Assembly: GCA_016806645.1 (NCBI GenBank)
Contig: JACSYO010000548.1
Span: forward strand, 62,001-126,000
Direction of reading: 5' to 3'
DNA length: 64,000 nt
DNA from: Ophiodon elongatus
Taxonomy: Eukaryota > Chordata > Actinopteri > Perciformes > Hexagrammidae
Positions 51,292-64,000 of the stretch are shown here, piece by piece. The notes below the pieces were generated by a model. The model had not been told where the DNA came from and searched no databases. It saw only the letters and a list, made by a program, of their open reading frames with translations. Made by a program: the position numbers and the translations under genes. The first letter of the stretch is position 1. The number at the start of each line of letters is the position of its first letter.

Positions 51292-53774
51292 ACACGCCCT
51301 TCAAGCTGTAATGGCTGCATGAAATGAAAATACAAAGTTATTAAGTAACTATTCCTTCTCATTTAAATTCCATAGAAGCTAAACCTTTTCGCGAGATTGG
51401 TTTCTTATATACCGACGAGAAATATTTAAGTTAATTTAAATATGTAAAGACTTTAGGATAGATTTCACCATCTGACCTTATCAAAGATTATTTGTTAATT
51501 TTAAAGTTTGAACTATGCAGCATTCGTATGCAGCTAAAGAAAATAGGACGAGGAAGAAAGAAGTCAAGATTGGAATAAGCATCAAACAAACAGAAGAAAT
51601 GAGAAATAAAAATAATTTTCTTTCCCATTAAAGTGTTTTTTATTGTGTAAAACAGCTTAAAACTAGCATGTACGCGTCGTGTAGCGGGTAAAGAAAAACA
51701 TGGAGGATGTTAAGTCCTGACAGATGTCAGAAGTCTGGTACAGAGGAATGCATTCACCCTGCCCTTCAAGTTTCAGAGAGCTGGCATGTAAACACAGCTG
51801 GAAAAACATGCGACAGAGGGCGGGATGAAGCAGGCTCTGGCCGGGTGTCGAGGAGCCACAACAAGGCCAGATTACACATGGAGCAGAAGAACTCAAGTCT
51901 CCTCTCGCATAACATCCACCCAGATAACAATGGTCAGTAGTTACACTGGTCTGAACCAGTATTTTCAGATGCTGAGGGCTCAATAAAATTGTGAGGGATT
52001 ACACAGTAAATCGGAGGACTGTGAAAGGAGGAGGCCGTTCTTGAAGCTGCCCAGGCCTCTTTCTGAAAATCCAATGCGTGTTTTCTTCTGGCAAGCAATG
52101 CAGTTTACATCACATCATCATACACTAATCTTTACAGAGCGCCCAGCTCCCCCCCCAAAACCTCCTTCCGGTAAAAACAAGATTACACTCTTACAGCAGT
52201 CGCCTTCAATAGGACAGCCCAAGGGTTGTCAATAAACCTGGTGCGGCGTAATGTGTGCCGAGGTTCTACTTCCAGTATAATGTTATTCTAATAGCAGCTA
52301 AATCCTTTCAAAAAAATTGACAGGATGATAAATCCCTTGCAGGGAGTGTACCACCACTTCTTTATCCTGCTTTGCACATCACCTCCAATACTGAGCGACA
52401 TCAATCATGTATTAGTTTGTGTCCTGCGGTCAAAAGTAAGACCCCCGCCAATCTGTCTGTTGGTCAACTTTAAAGAATAGCTGGAAGAAATGCTTTGAGG
52501 CAAAACTTTTACAGTTGTTTCTCCATCACATGTTTCAAAGCTTCTATCCATTTTTATTGGCTTACTCAAATTGAAAAATATGAGTTTCAAAGGGCTCCGG
52601 GGTATAAGACAGAAATAATAGTTTGAATTCAACAGATTTTGTTATTCAAGAGGCATATTGCAAAACTTCTGTACAGTTGCAACGGAAGAAATCAGATTTG
52701 CAACTTAACAAGTTGAACATTATTAAGGCCATTTTAAAAAAAACATGACAAAAAGCCCTTTTGTTACACGATTCCCAAAACAGTTCTAAAGCTGTTTGAC
52801 TCCCGACAGTAAAATCCAAGCGAAATATTGTGCAGCCTTTATAAGATCTAAATCAACAAAAGATACATGCCAATTATACTATAATCAAATGCTCTTCTGG
52901 CAGACACCCTCAATCTGCCTGTGCAGCTGCAAAACAAGTTTACGCTTAGTGGTCAGGTGACTACTGAGACGGAGCTGTGACTACTCTGCTGAAAGAAAAG
53001 CAAAGGCTCAGTGCCACTCGATAGGAAAGCCAGAGGCACCGCTCAATCGGAAAACAGTGATGCATCTTTTAGAAATGTTCCATTTCAATGTTAATCAACT
53101 CCAAAGCATGACATCTAATTTTCTCATTCCATCTTCAAAGCCGAAACCACGCGGTGGGGGCAGTGGGCTGAACAGCTGAAACTTCAGCTTGTTTGAAGAG
53201 CCGGGCAAGACGGGGCTGACTAAACAGTGAAACAATAGGTGGTCGGACTGAAGGGCTTGGCGCAGATCAAGTTGAAAGTCGTTCTGCAGAATGGTGACCA
53301 ATAAATCTCAAACACAGATTACGTGTCACCGTGTGAAGTAACTAGATCCATTTATTTATTTTTAAGTTGGGAACTTCCCACCCCCCACCCCCCGGCTCCT
53401 AAAGTGCTGATTTGAGGCTGGAAGTAATTAATGTCCATGATAGACCAGCATTCACTGCGACTTAAAAAAATAAATAAAGCTCATCTGCATCTCACGCGAT
53501 GACTGCAATGTTCCAGAAACTGTAAAATCATCTATAAATCTAATTTGACTGCATGATCTCGTGGTTGGAGAAATTGGCCTTTTCACCAGTCATGAGTCCA
53601 TGTTCGACCAACGGCTCCAGAACTGCTGTCTGCAGCCGCACCTACAGTCAGACTCTGCTGGTTGTTGACATCACAGTGATGAATAGTCATTTACTTCAGT
53701 TCTCTTCCAGATGACTAACATTAGTCAGCACTGGAAACAAAAACACAGGCTAACCAAGGCAAGATGAGTTATTT

Positions 53775-53849
53775 TGAGAGAGCGAGAGCGAGAGAGAGAG
53801 AGAGAGCGAGATTAAGAGAGAGAGAGAGAGCGAGAGAGCGAGAGAGAGA
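53775..53849. repeat. (GA)n-rich microsatellite, about 75 bp
   Basis: GAGA runs with regular GAGAGC interruptions and a short ATTAA break. Confidence 0.9.
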
Positions 53850-56800
53850 ATACTAAATTGCCTCCTTATGCATACGGGAAAATGCCTTACCCATTCCATC
53901 CCAAGGCAATTATTGGATACATTACGAGGAATATCCCTGTATCGGGATAAAACCAATGGGAACTGTCACACACGCGCTCAAAAATCTAATTGACCTCTGC
54001 GTGCTTTACTGACTGAATGTGTGCGAATGTGGCGACTTTTGTTCCCACGGGGGCCGGCGATGAAAGATTTACGCTGAGCGGCCGGGGCTGGCTAATTACT
54101 TGGAGCATCTTACACAGAAAATTTACTCCAGCCTCTAATCCCACAAGATGGGAGACACAGAAAATTGCCACTGCATTTATGGGTTCGGAAGCATGTGGCA
54201 AAGCAGCTTAAATGACTGTTGTTGTGGTTGCGTTGCAATAAACTCGGGGTGATTGGGTGGCAGGAGGAGGAACCGTGTGTGCCGGGCTCAATGTCAGCCA
54301 CAGATCAGGAAATAAAAACGGAATCAAGACGCTGCAGTGGCCGAGTGAGGCTGTTCTTCGGATCCTAATGGTAATGCTAGCATGTTGATGTTCTGCAGGT
54401 ACAGTGCTTGACATGCTGAGCGTGTTGGTTTAGCAGCTACTTGGTCCCAAACCAAAGTGTGAAAGTTCAATTTTGACCAGATGATGGCACAAGAACAAAA
54501 GTCAGGACATCAAAGTTGTTACAATTCATCGACAACAGTTGCTGCGATGTTTCAGGAAAGAACTAAAAAGTCAAGCTCATGGTGACAGCAGAGGAAAAAG
54601 TCAGGCGTTCACCAACGTCATTGGGATTCATCCTCTGAGAAATATGAATAGATTGCAACCAAAGTGGTGGAGAGACCGGCACGCTGCTAGCATTGATAAA
54701 AAAATATATATATATGCTAAATGTAAAAAAAAAATAGATTTTAATTAACACAGTGAGACCACAGCAAATCTCAGGCTGGTTTTATATGAAACAAGTTATT
54801 AATTTATAATGAACAATAAACTAAAGCATAGGTTTATTTAGATACCAGACTCAATAAAGCTTCGAAGAACAACACAACACTGACACTTCCTCCAAAAAGT
54901 CTGGATGAAGCTAAGTCAAGCTCGCTGCATAATAAATATCAACATTCCACGATGATAAATGGGAGGGCAGTTGCATGCGTGGGAAAGCATGTCCATGTCT
55001 TGGCGGCCTTGACTCAGGACTGGGGAAGAGCCGTGGCAGGCCATGAGGAGGGACGACCTCTTCTCATGCTAAGGCACATTCCTGCCATAACTAAGTTGAA
55101 ACAGGCCTGGGATAACTATAGCAAACAGCGTGGAGGAAGGGGGGGGTCACAGCTTGGTGGAATTTAGGGGAGACTGCCACCCACCCGTCTCGAACCAGTT
55201 TGAATGGGCTACCCAAATCCACCAAGGCTCCCTCTGGACCTAAAAGGTTAAGGATGCCAATCTGACCTTGTTTTACGACTTGACCTTTGCTCCTTCAGCA
55301 GGTGATGGCGAGAGAAAGCAAGAAATTAATTTAAATCCGTGGTCACTGTTGTTGGGATGCAGACCAACAGACATAGTTTCTTAAAACATAAAATGTTTTT
55401 ATTCATTAAAAAAGGGATGTAAGGAATGTACCAGGTGCCAATAATTACTTAAGCAATTACAGATATTTGAAAAGATATGCTTTAGTCTGCTTATTGCAGG
55501 TGTCTCCAGTTGGTGCGAGTGATATAGTGTTTTTTTTTTTTTTTTTTAAATCTAATCATAAGCAGATCTGGCTTGTAATGGATTAACTACTTACATAATG
55601 TAAATACTTACCACTTAAAATAATTGCATATAAAAATAAAAAATAATGTGTAACTCTGTCGAATTTGTGCTGGTGACGCAGAGATCCCCCCCGACTCACG
55701 GTTAGAGAAACGGAGCAGAGAGTCGACCCATAGATCATTTGATATTGATATTTCAGACTTCATTGACTCCCTTGGTGAATTTCACTTTCGCTCTGATGAG
55801 AACTCCAACAGCTGCTGGTTTCCACCGTCTACTTAGTGGGGCCTTGAGGGGGAAGTCAAGGATTGAGAAAGAGAGGCAAAGCAGGAGTGTGATGGGAATA
55901 CATGTTTCAGACACCCACTCGTTTATTGATCTCCGCTGACCTTGGCTCCGATGGGCTTCAAGGACAGAGCACTATCCAAGGTCCATATTTTTTTTTTTTT
56001 TTTTCACTTTCACACTACATTTCCTGGAAGTTAGATACTTTCGATGGCTTAATTGATTTAAACAATGAGGTCCTAATGGGAAAACTCCACATTGTTTACC
56101 GCCGGAGAGCGATAGCAAGGGCACTTTATGTGAGCATTGTTGAAGTGGTAACTCGAGAGGCAAAAAAGCACGAGGCACTTCCTAATCCATTTATCAAGGA
56201 CAATCACTGCGGGGAAATGCAGCAATCAATAAGCAGAGTAACTTAAAGAGCTTCCATGAGTCGACAGTGTGTAATCTTGATGGATCTATACATATATATG
56301 TTTACCAGTCAATACACACAGACTTTCAGACTGGTCCGAGACCCCACAGGGAGTTTAACGCTACACTTGGACTCTGGAGCAAAGCCTCAGTCATCTAAAC
56401 TGGACGTAAAAAGTCTGGTAAATCTATTTTGCCACACTGTCTTTATATTACAAAAAAGGTAGGACAAAAGCAGTGTTGTATTTGTTGAAATACAATTTTT
56501 TGTCCTGACTGCAATCAATGAATCAAGAATAATATCTGGTATTTGTGGCCGTCTCATGACAGTAACAGGCCCGTCCAATCCTTTCATTTGGCCCGAATAG
56601 ATACAACAACTCTATTCTCGGTGCCTCCCTCAGTTGAGGTATCAAGTGTACTGAACCGATACTAGAAGGTATCTAGGAAGTGTAGCGTTGCAGATGATGT
56701 CCGTGATGCCAAAAGTGAGTTGAGTCGAGCGGAGCCATTCCATGTAGTGGAAATACTGCATTTCTCCGAAGATTTCAACCTGGGGAGTTTTAAATTTTTT

Positions 56801-59532
56801 TGGATCCATAATCTGGAGGCCACTTCAAGAACTGTGTTATAATTCACCTGTGTTCCCATTGTCCTAAAACACTTACAGTATACTCATACTTAACTTTAAA
56901 TAAACTGTAAATCTGACATTAACGTACCCTTAGAAAAAGTGTTTTCATAGGGTTTAACGCTTTTACTTTTTGATACCCAACTGAAGGTCTGCAGATATAT
57001 TAGTATATATATATTAGTGCTATTTTACAGTTTTAACCATTCAAATGTCCATTCAAATCTACATTTTCAAAAATAAAGATATTAAATCATCACAAATTCA
57101 TGGTTAAATATGGTCAAAGCAATGCTCAACTTAACAATCCCACTGGTTCAGTCTTTTTCAGTCATATGCAGCCTGTGCTAGTTTGGTTTGGGGTTTGACA
57201 CCAGCAATCGATTGGCATTGCCTTCAGTAGCCAAATCAAGGCAGCTTGACAGCTGTTCCTATAACATTTCTACACATACTACATTTCGACACCGACTGAT
57301 AGCAATGACCAGAAGCAGGCATTTATTTTCTTAAGTCTTCCTTGCATATTAATCCTTAGATGGTGGATTCTTTCTTTCAAGAAATCTATCTCTACTAAAG
57401 AGTGTCAATAAAACCAGCGCACATGTTGGCTTTTAATGACAACGGAATTACAGCTCCGACTTTACCCATGCTGCTATCATATTCATGGGTAATTATTACC
57501 CAGGAGACCCCCCCCCCCATCTCCAAACTCACTAATTAAGTTCTCCAGAGGAAATGGAGAGGAGAATGTGGATGCCACATTCATGCGTCCTCTTGAACAC
57601 ATTGAAGTTAATAACCTCACTATCAGTGAATCAGCATTTAGAGGATAATTATGTCAAAAACAACCCACTCAAATCTTCTCAAGAGATGGTGATCGGGGGT
57701 TTGTTGGTGTTAGGCCTCTGCACTCCAATTACGCTCAAACCTTTTCAAAGTCCATCGAACTACAAATGTGGGATTTTGCTGTGCCTCTAATTAGGCCTTG
57801 GAATCATGAGAGACCTCACAGTGCATGCAACGTAGAATAGCTGAATCACAGAACCCCCCCGATACCCTAAACGTTTGCATGAAGCAGTGGACCACTGTCG
57901 CTGTCCATTATATGGTTTGAAATACTTTCAGTGATATAACTGCAGACAGCATGCTCGACATCCTCTGCACCAAAAAGACAGAACAATTCAACTAAAGTCC
58001 ACCGCTGGAACTTCTTGTAGCAACATGAGCACGGTATGTTTGCAAGACACAACAACAAATCAAATGTGCCAGGGGGGGGGGGAGGACAAAAAGGGAATGG
58101 GAAATATGTATTGTCAGTGTGAAATAAAACAGCGATGACAACCATGTTGGCATTAAATGCAGGGGGGGACTCACTGAGACAACACACCAGACAACACAGC
58201 AGTCTCAGCCATCAAAGTAGATGTGGTAATATCTGCCAAAACAGAACAAAAACAAAACAAGGCCCAGAAATAGCTGCTGAGCTTTGTTGGCGACACGCAA
58301 CTGCAATTCTGAAATGCCTTGGTCGTGAAGTCAGAAGGGGTGAAATCATTTCCCTGCATGAGAAAAGATGAGCGTATACTAAAAACAGCACCCGAGAAGC
58401 AGTAAATTATGTAATACCATGCTCGTAGTCAAGCTTGTCGTCATTGGCGTACGTGTTCACAAAATAGTTTCCACGCGTCCCTAATATTTATCATAACCCG
58501 TGTCTTGCACCATCGTCGGCCGAAGCTCCCAGAGAGACTTCCCGACAGGTCCAGATATTTAGCATGCTGGATCTCTGGGACGCGTCTGTGATGGATCGCC
58601 GTGGCTCTCGGATGATTTCTTTGAACAGAACGGGTCACGTGCAGCACTCGGGAGGCCGATTTGCGAGCGCCGAGCCAACACCGACCTGTGGGCTTTTTGT
58701 CCGGGAGCTAAAAAAAAAAAAAACTGGGGCTGAAGTCGTGTAGTGTGACATCTCAGTAGGAGCTGAAGCGGGGGGAAACTTTACGCATACACAAATGTGT
58801 TCTGGATTGACCCACACTATGTGACAGACATCCGCCCCTCCCCTCCCCCCCACACACACACACACTAGAGCCAAGTTAACAGGATAAGGTTGTTGAGCAG
58901 CTTCGTAGCCGATGCTCCGTGCCAAGGCGTGAGAACACTGGTTACAGATAAGGAAGATGGAGGGACACAAAGTCAAAGACGTAACAAACATCAGAGTAAG
59001 CAGCGCGGGCAGAAGGATGACTTGCACTGTGTATAACAGTCTATTTCAAATATTATGGAAAGGAAAACCATATTAATAAATGCCACAAAACCAGCCTGTC
59101 TGTGAAAAGCCAAGTTGAAGTCGATCAAGAACGCCAATTCTTGGCCTCGTTGTGGTGATTTTGCAGGTGGTTGTATACTTGTGCGGCAGTTTATTTGTAC
59201 AAACCGCTATTACTCATGTCTCAATGTTATTCACAGGCCCACAACAGCAACAGTTCCCAGCCCAAACTCTTAAAAGAAGAAGAAGGGGGAAACTCCCTCA
59301 GCACATAAAAATTGAGTAAAACAGATGTGTCGTTTTTTGATGTGCGGCAGCTCATAGAGAAATTAGAAGTGCTCAGTTTAATGCAACAGATCTCCCTGCA
59401 AATTAAAAACTGACGGAACTACCGTCGTGTACAAAGAGACTGCGTGACGGTGAAGCAGCAGTTTTGATATGATGAACTCCGCAGCCCTACAGCAGATAAT
59501 AACAGGTATCAGAACTGTTTCACTCCGCTTAC

Positions 59533-59575
59533 CTGCCAGGCTACGCGGCTCCCTGCTGCGTCGAGCGTTGCGAGC
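59533..59575 (-). other. Candidate 43-nt 5'-UTR exon of peak1
   Basis: On the minus strand GGTGCTTTCAG precedes base 59575 and TGGCAG|GTAAGCG follows base 59533. The segment between is CpG-rich, unlike its surroundings. Orientation fits a non-coding peak1 exon spliced to the acceptor at 6986. The upstream pyrimidine tract is only moderate. Confidence 0.35.
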
Positions 59576-60609
59576 CTGAAAGCACCACAACTCGCTGATT
59601 CAGACGACGCCACGGGGCATCTCGAAGGCTGCAGACAATTTTCCTGCAGACAAGGGAGGCGAGAGGGCAGATGTCAGCTTAATGTCACCATCAAGTGCTC
59701 CAGGTGGACTCCCACTCCGGAGCAGTCACAGACACGGGCTAATTAAAAATGGTGGGCTTTGGGTAGAAATGAAAAACGTTAAATCAACAGACGCACAGAA
59801 CAATGTATCATGTGTACTAAATGTCCCACCTACTTGTTTAGGTGTCACTACATACAGCGAATCAGGGACATGTCTGTTTTGCTGTCACACAACTAAAGTA
59901 AAACTGCACATGAATGAGCAGCAGAGGGACTTGTGATAATTGTACGAGAACTGACACAAGATTGCTATATTCCACGCCGGGAGAAAGAAAAAGAGACCGT
60001 GGTAGGGGATGGAACTGGCAGGATTAACGACAACGGGAAAAAGAAAATAATCAATTCTTAGATGCAGCGCAATTCTCTCTTGAAGGATTATGACTCGATG
60101 CAGAAAAACTCAATGGATCGGAAATTTAAAACTCAATTCTCAACATTCCGATCTCCTGTAACAATCATGTGACACCGGGCTGTCTGATCCTTACAGCTGC
60201 CCCTGAATGCAACAGACGTAATACAAGCCGCCCGGCACCCCGCTGGCTTAAAAGCTAGCATATGGAAGCATTTTCGCTTCTTTTTTTTGCCGTGGATTTG
60301 CGCCCCTATATCGTTACAACAGGTTTTTTGAGGAAAGCGAGTTCAATGGTATGTATAGTTTTAGCACGTGTTTCAGAAAGTGTTATTTTTGTACGAGAGC
60401 TGAATGCTCATTGCCTATAGGAGGAGGATCTGTTTGAAGAGAAGTCTTTATTATGTATTCGTGAATAAGAGCAGCTCGTTACGTCAAATGACTCAGAACC
60501 TGCTGAATTCTGTGTTTTTACTACGAGGATGATCATCTTTTTTTGTAATTATGAATCACTACAAATAGTCACAGGGAGAAAAACAACAAAATAATGTATG
60601 GAAAATATC

Positions 60610-60685
60610 TTGATGCATCAAGATGAATCGATACTCGGTTTAAAGTCGCATCCCCCCAGAGTCGTGAGGTCCCACACCCCTAGAA
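60610..60685 (+). mobile_element. Fragment of a hAT-like short element
   Basis: CTTGATGCATCAAGATGAATC, then CGATACTCGGTTTAAAGTCG and CATCCCCCCAGAGTCGTGAG, ending in CCCACACCCCTAG. This resembles one end of a fish non-autonomous hAT family with a CTAGGGGTG terminus. The other end was not found. Confidence 0.4.
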
Positions 60686-61569
60686 GGAGGTCGGGATGGA
60701 CCCTGGAGAGAACACTGCTCAATCATCTTAATCAAAACAAAAACTAAGCTGTAAAGCTCTGCTGCCTGCTGGCACCTGTTTTCTTCAGGCAGAGGTCAGT
60801 CAAGCGCATGTAGGAATAAATATGAAACACAACTTTGTGAAGAGCATCTGCACACAATCTGCAACCAAGGCTAAAAATGAGAAAATAAAGACAGATCTCC
60901 CTGAATCCATCATAAGTCAGACAGAAAGGTGTTTCTCTACAAGACCCCAAAACTAAGGACGAGCCTGAAAACACCGACTTGATCATCACCGAGTAAAAAA
61001 AAAAGCCACTGTGCATTCGCCTAATAATAAAAACAGACTAGCGAACCATTTTCAAAGTCAGTCTCCACGGCCCTGTCACGTCCCAATTCTCATTAAAAGC
61101 CATGAGTCAACAGAAATCAAACATGAACCACTCCCCTGCCCTGAATTCATCCCTGCAGGCATGGCATTCTGGTTTCGCCCTCCTTCTACTGTAGTCTGCT
61201 CAGGCGAGAGCGCATGCTATATAAGGAATTGTTAGCGAGGAGCCCAGCTAGTGGCTCTAAACTTTTAGAGCCAAGGGTTTAGAGGTGGGGGGTCCGTTTA
61301 CACTGAAAGCTTTTTTTTATTTTTTCGTTTTAAGAGGGTCCACTTGCTAAACATGACTCGGGCTTTAATGTATAATCCAACACTAATATTGGCTGCCAGT
61401 GGGCAGAGGGTGTGGGAGGGTGAGGGGGTGCGTGGGGGGGGGGGGTGGTGGTGAACAGAATATTTGTGTGAACACATGCAGGTGCGAGTGTCGAGCACAA
61501 GATTTGGGTGAGTACCCATTCATTTTGTGAATGTGCGTACTTTAAAAAGAAAATCGTGCTACTTATATA

Positions 61570-61572
<3 letters not shown>

Positions 61573-61637
<65 letters not shown>
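61573..61637. repeat. (TG)n microsatellite, about 65 bp
   Basis: Perfect TG dinucleotide run. Frames through it encode Thr-His runs on the other strand and are not genes. Confidence 0.95.
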
Positions 61638-61640
<3 letters not shown>

Positions 61641-63566
61641 ATATTTCAATCATTCGCATCTTGTATATTGATGCAAGAGGTTTGCTGAGAGAGAAACCAT
61701 GCATCCTAGTGAAAGTAAGAACACTTTCAAGTTGAACTGCAGTACAAAGTCCAAAGTAACAAAATGCCACACATAACGACAAAAAGAGAGGAAGTCTAAT
61801 GAATGTGTGTGGAGTCAGGCCATTTTCTCCCCTGGGCTTACCTCTGCTCCAAGGTTTTAGCCACGACCACTTCCTTCCTCTGGCTCTAATTGACAGTGCG
61901 CCTTCAGTATTTCTACGTCGGCAGATAGCTAAACAGCTCCATGTGTCCCTTTATGGCTGCTAAGCAACGGTAATCGGGGCGGCTACAGAGCGGGGCACGC
62001 CAGGCTCTCGCTACCGTGATGCGAACCCTTTTATTGCATCCCAAACAGCACCGCTGCAGTTTGCACCCACTCGTTGAGCTGCGCCTGTGTTACGATGCCT
62101 CCGCGGGCGTTCCTGATTTACAGGCTGCCGTGATGGACGACTCTCATGCAGAAAGTTTGGGGGAAACGATCACTCTGAGACCAGAACCAAGAGTTTGGAG
62201 TCGACCAGTACAAGATTTAAAAAAAAAAAAAAAAAAAAGGTCAGGACGTGAGCCGGCGGCAACATGCACGTGCGCTGGTACTTTTGATCTTCGACTCAAG
62301 CAAAGACTGAGAGATCCCTTTGGGGAGGAAATATGCCAAGCGCCACAGAAACTGATTTAAAGACGTTGCATGATACCAGCCCTCAAACCACATATGACAT
62401 TACGGTACTTGGCGGGCTTGTAGAGCAAGAGGAAGTTTCAAAAGACATTGACGTGCTCGCTCATTAAAATCCTGTTCATGCAAGACAGACATTTGCAGGG
62501 AAATGTGGCATAAAGAAAAATAGTTTAAAACGAAAAGGAGATAACCGTAGAGAGGATACAACATCGAGAGGCAATTATCTCGGATTCACTTTTCGAGCTC
62601 TCCACTCGTTGCGTTTTGTGGCATTTTGCGCAAATAAGTATCTTTTCAGACTTCAAATGACACTGACAGACGGGAGTAGCGCTCCGAACATGCAACGCAA
62701 ACATTCTGGTGTCTTGCATGAAATGCACAGATGTTTCCTCTTCCTCAGCCGTGTGTGCAGACTAAGTGGGCCGGGAGGCCACAGGACGGGCAGCAGACTG
62801 TTTGCAATGGTCCATGGAGCATGTCTTCGGGGCCAAGACCCTAATCCCAAGACAGCAACAACCCAAAGTTCACCACGACCTTTACAGGAGCATGGACAGT
62901 TAGGCATTCCATATTAAAAGGGGGGAGGGGGGAAAAGGGGTTTTAGAGATTCTGAGGCTGCAAAAGGAAGAATTGGCAAGTGTTTTTTTCTCCCAGGAGG
63001 TGAAGTTCTTGCTCAAATGCAGCGACTATAGACGATTGTGGAGTGTGTGAATCCAAAACTGGAGCAACCTTTGAAAAACAAAAAAATATGTATATAGTCT
63101 CATAAAGACCATTCAACAAAAGACTCCCAAACGTCTCCTCAAACCTAACCCAACAGAAGCCTGCCACTCCGTCTCCATGGTAAAAAAGATGAGGTCATGA
63201 CTCAAGCATCTTGAAGGAGAGTGCGGCCTGGGTCGGCTGTGACAAGTGTCTGAGCGGATATCATATTTGTGGAAGAATAAGCGTGCAAGCCAAATGACTA
63301 GACGAATGACTGGAATGGAGAGCCACGCCGTAGTACATTGGCCATGATGTCATTATTGTGCATCTTGGAGCCGGGGCAGGAAGACGCGGTCCGTACTGAT
63401 CGGAGAGCAGAGGGGGGCTTGCGTCACATTTCGATGGCATCAGACTCTATATTTAAATATGATTCTGCGGGAGGGCAGGACTGGACAGGACACAAGTTAC
63501 TTAACAAGACCCTCTTTTATCACAGGTTTGTTTCTCTGCATAGTTTGTCTTTCAGCCAACTCTGCA

Positions 63567-63600
63567 ACTTTCTTTCTTTCTTTCTTTCTTTCTTTCTCTC
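63567..63600. repeat. (TTTC)n microsatellite, about 34 bp
   Basis: Perfect TTTC units followed by a C-rich tract. Confidence 0.95.
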
Positions 63601-64000
63601 CCCCTCACCTCCCCCCCCACCCCTCTGCCATACGGCGCTGTTCAACTCCCAGGGCAGGCAGCTGGCTCGACATCAGACACGGCGGAGGACAAAAGGGAAA
63701 CTCCAGATTGTCGTGGTGAGGGCAGCCACCCGTGGCGGCGCTCAGCGGGATGCCGGGTTGTTTTACGGTTGGCACTAATTACAGATCGGCGGACTCACCG
63801 AGCCGCAGAGTCTCCAGTTGGTACGACGAGAACGCAGAACCGGTTTAGACAGAAGTAAAAAAAACAAAAAAAAAACAAACAGGGGCTGACCATTAAAACT
63901 GTCTCCACTCGCAGCAAGCCAGATAAAACAGAGCGATGGAAACTCAATGGGGTGGCTTAAAGACGTCTCTCAGGATCAAGCCCCAAACTCCCCGGGGATC

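Larger units (their letters stand above)
49831..59530. other. Non-coding AT-rich region with enhancer-like patches
   Basis: No exon or gene is recognisable. Patches at 50120-50390, 50690-50880 and 54040-54320 are dense in homeodomain-, RUNX- and OTX-like words with little simple repeat, as is typical of conserved non-coding elements. Without alignment this is only an impression. Confidence 0.35.
59576..64000. other. Right end of the window: possible upstream 5'-UTR/promoter region of peak1
   Basis: Minus-strand donors CAGAG|GTAAGC (exon side ends at 61842) and GCTCG|GTGAGT (exon side ends at 63799) lie here, with GC-rich patches near 61970-62130 and 63640-63840. I cannot locate a transcription start and find no acceptor that clearly pairs with either donor. 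No hmg20a coding exon, the next gene upstream of PEAK1 in human, is seen. Confidence 0.3.

Noticed and set aside
56680..56810. Possible hAT-like element with GAGTTGAGTCGAGCGGAGCC
   Set aside because: No matching terminal inverted repeat or target duplication was found.
63500..63560. Acceptor-like TTTTATCACAG on the plus strand
   Set aside because: No convincing downstream donor at exon distance, and it runs into a TTTC microsatellite.

Overview
The window looks like vertebrate, specifically teleost, genomic DNA, most likely from a spiny-rayed (percomorph) fish. It has one large spliced coding exon, very long non-coding stretches, abundant CA/GT microsatellites, and decayed short interspersed elements of types I know from teleost genomes. 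I see no prokaryotic gene organisation, CRISPR array or intact virus.

The only protein-coding gene I can support is peak1 (pseudopodium-enriched atypical kinase 1, also SGK269), on the minus strand. One exon, 3489-6985, carries a 135-base stretch of 5' UTR, the ATG at 6850 and 1120 full codons. It encodes the disordered, Ser/Pro-rich scaffold half of the protein. A strong splice acceptor lies on its upstream side (6986/6985) and a donor after 3489 interrupts a codon. The exons for the C-terminal dimerisation helices and pseudokinase domain must lie beyond the left edge; I find none in 1-3488.

Region by region: 1-3488 is peak1 intron, with a well-formed exon-like segment on the opposite strand at 201-282. 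3489-6985 is the coding exon. 6986-64000 lies upstream of the coding exon and contains no convincing coding exon. It is best read as 5'-UTR intron(s) of peak1 and/or upstream flanking DNA. It holds candidate non-coding exons and donors on the peak1 strand (17421-17470, 59533-59575, donors near 24534, 61842 and 63799), relics of several teleost repeat families, many microsatellites, and AT-rich stretches with clustered transcription-factor-like motifs that could be conserved enhancers.

The most unusual non-coding structures are a near-perfect 23-bp-arm inverted repeat at 51232-51291, a juxtaposed acceptor/donor resembling a recursive splice site at 40984/40985 (plus strand), and two oppositely oriented copies of one repeat (15358-15835 and 21541-21962). 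I found no clear novel biological system. Non-coding claims rest on motif reading by eye and are weak individually.
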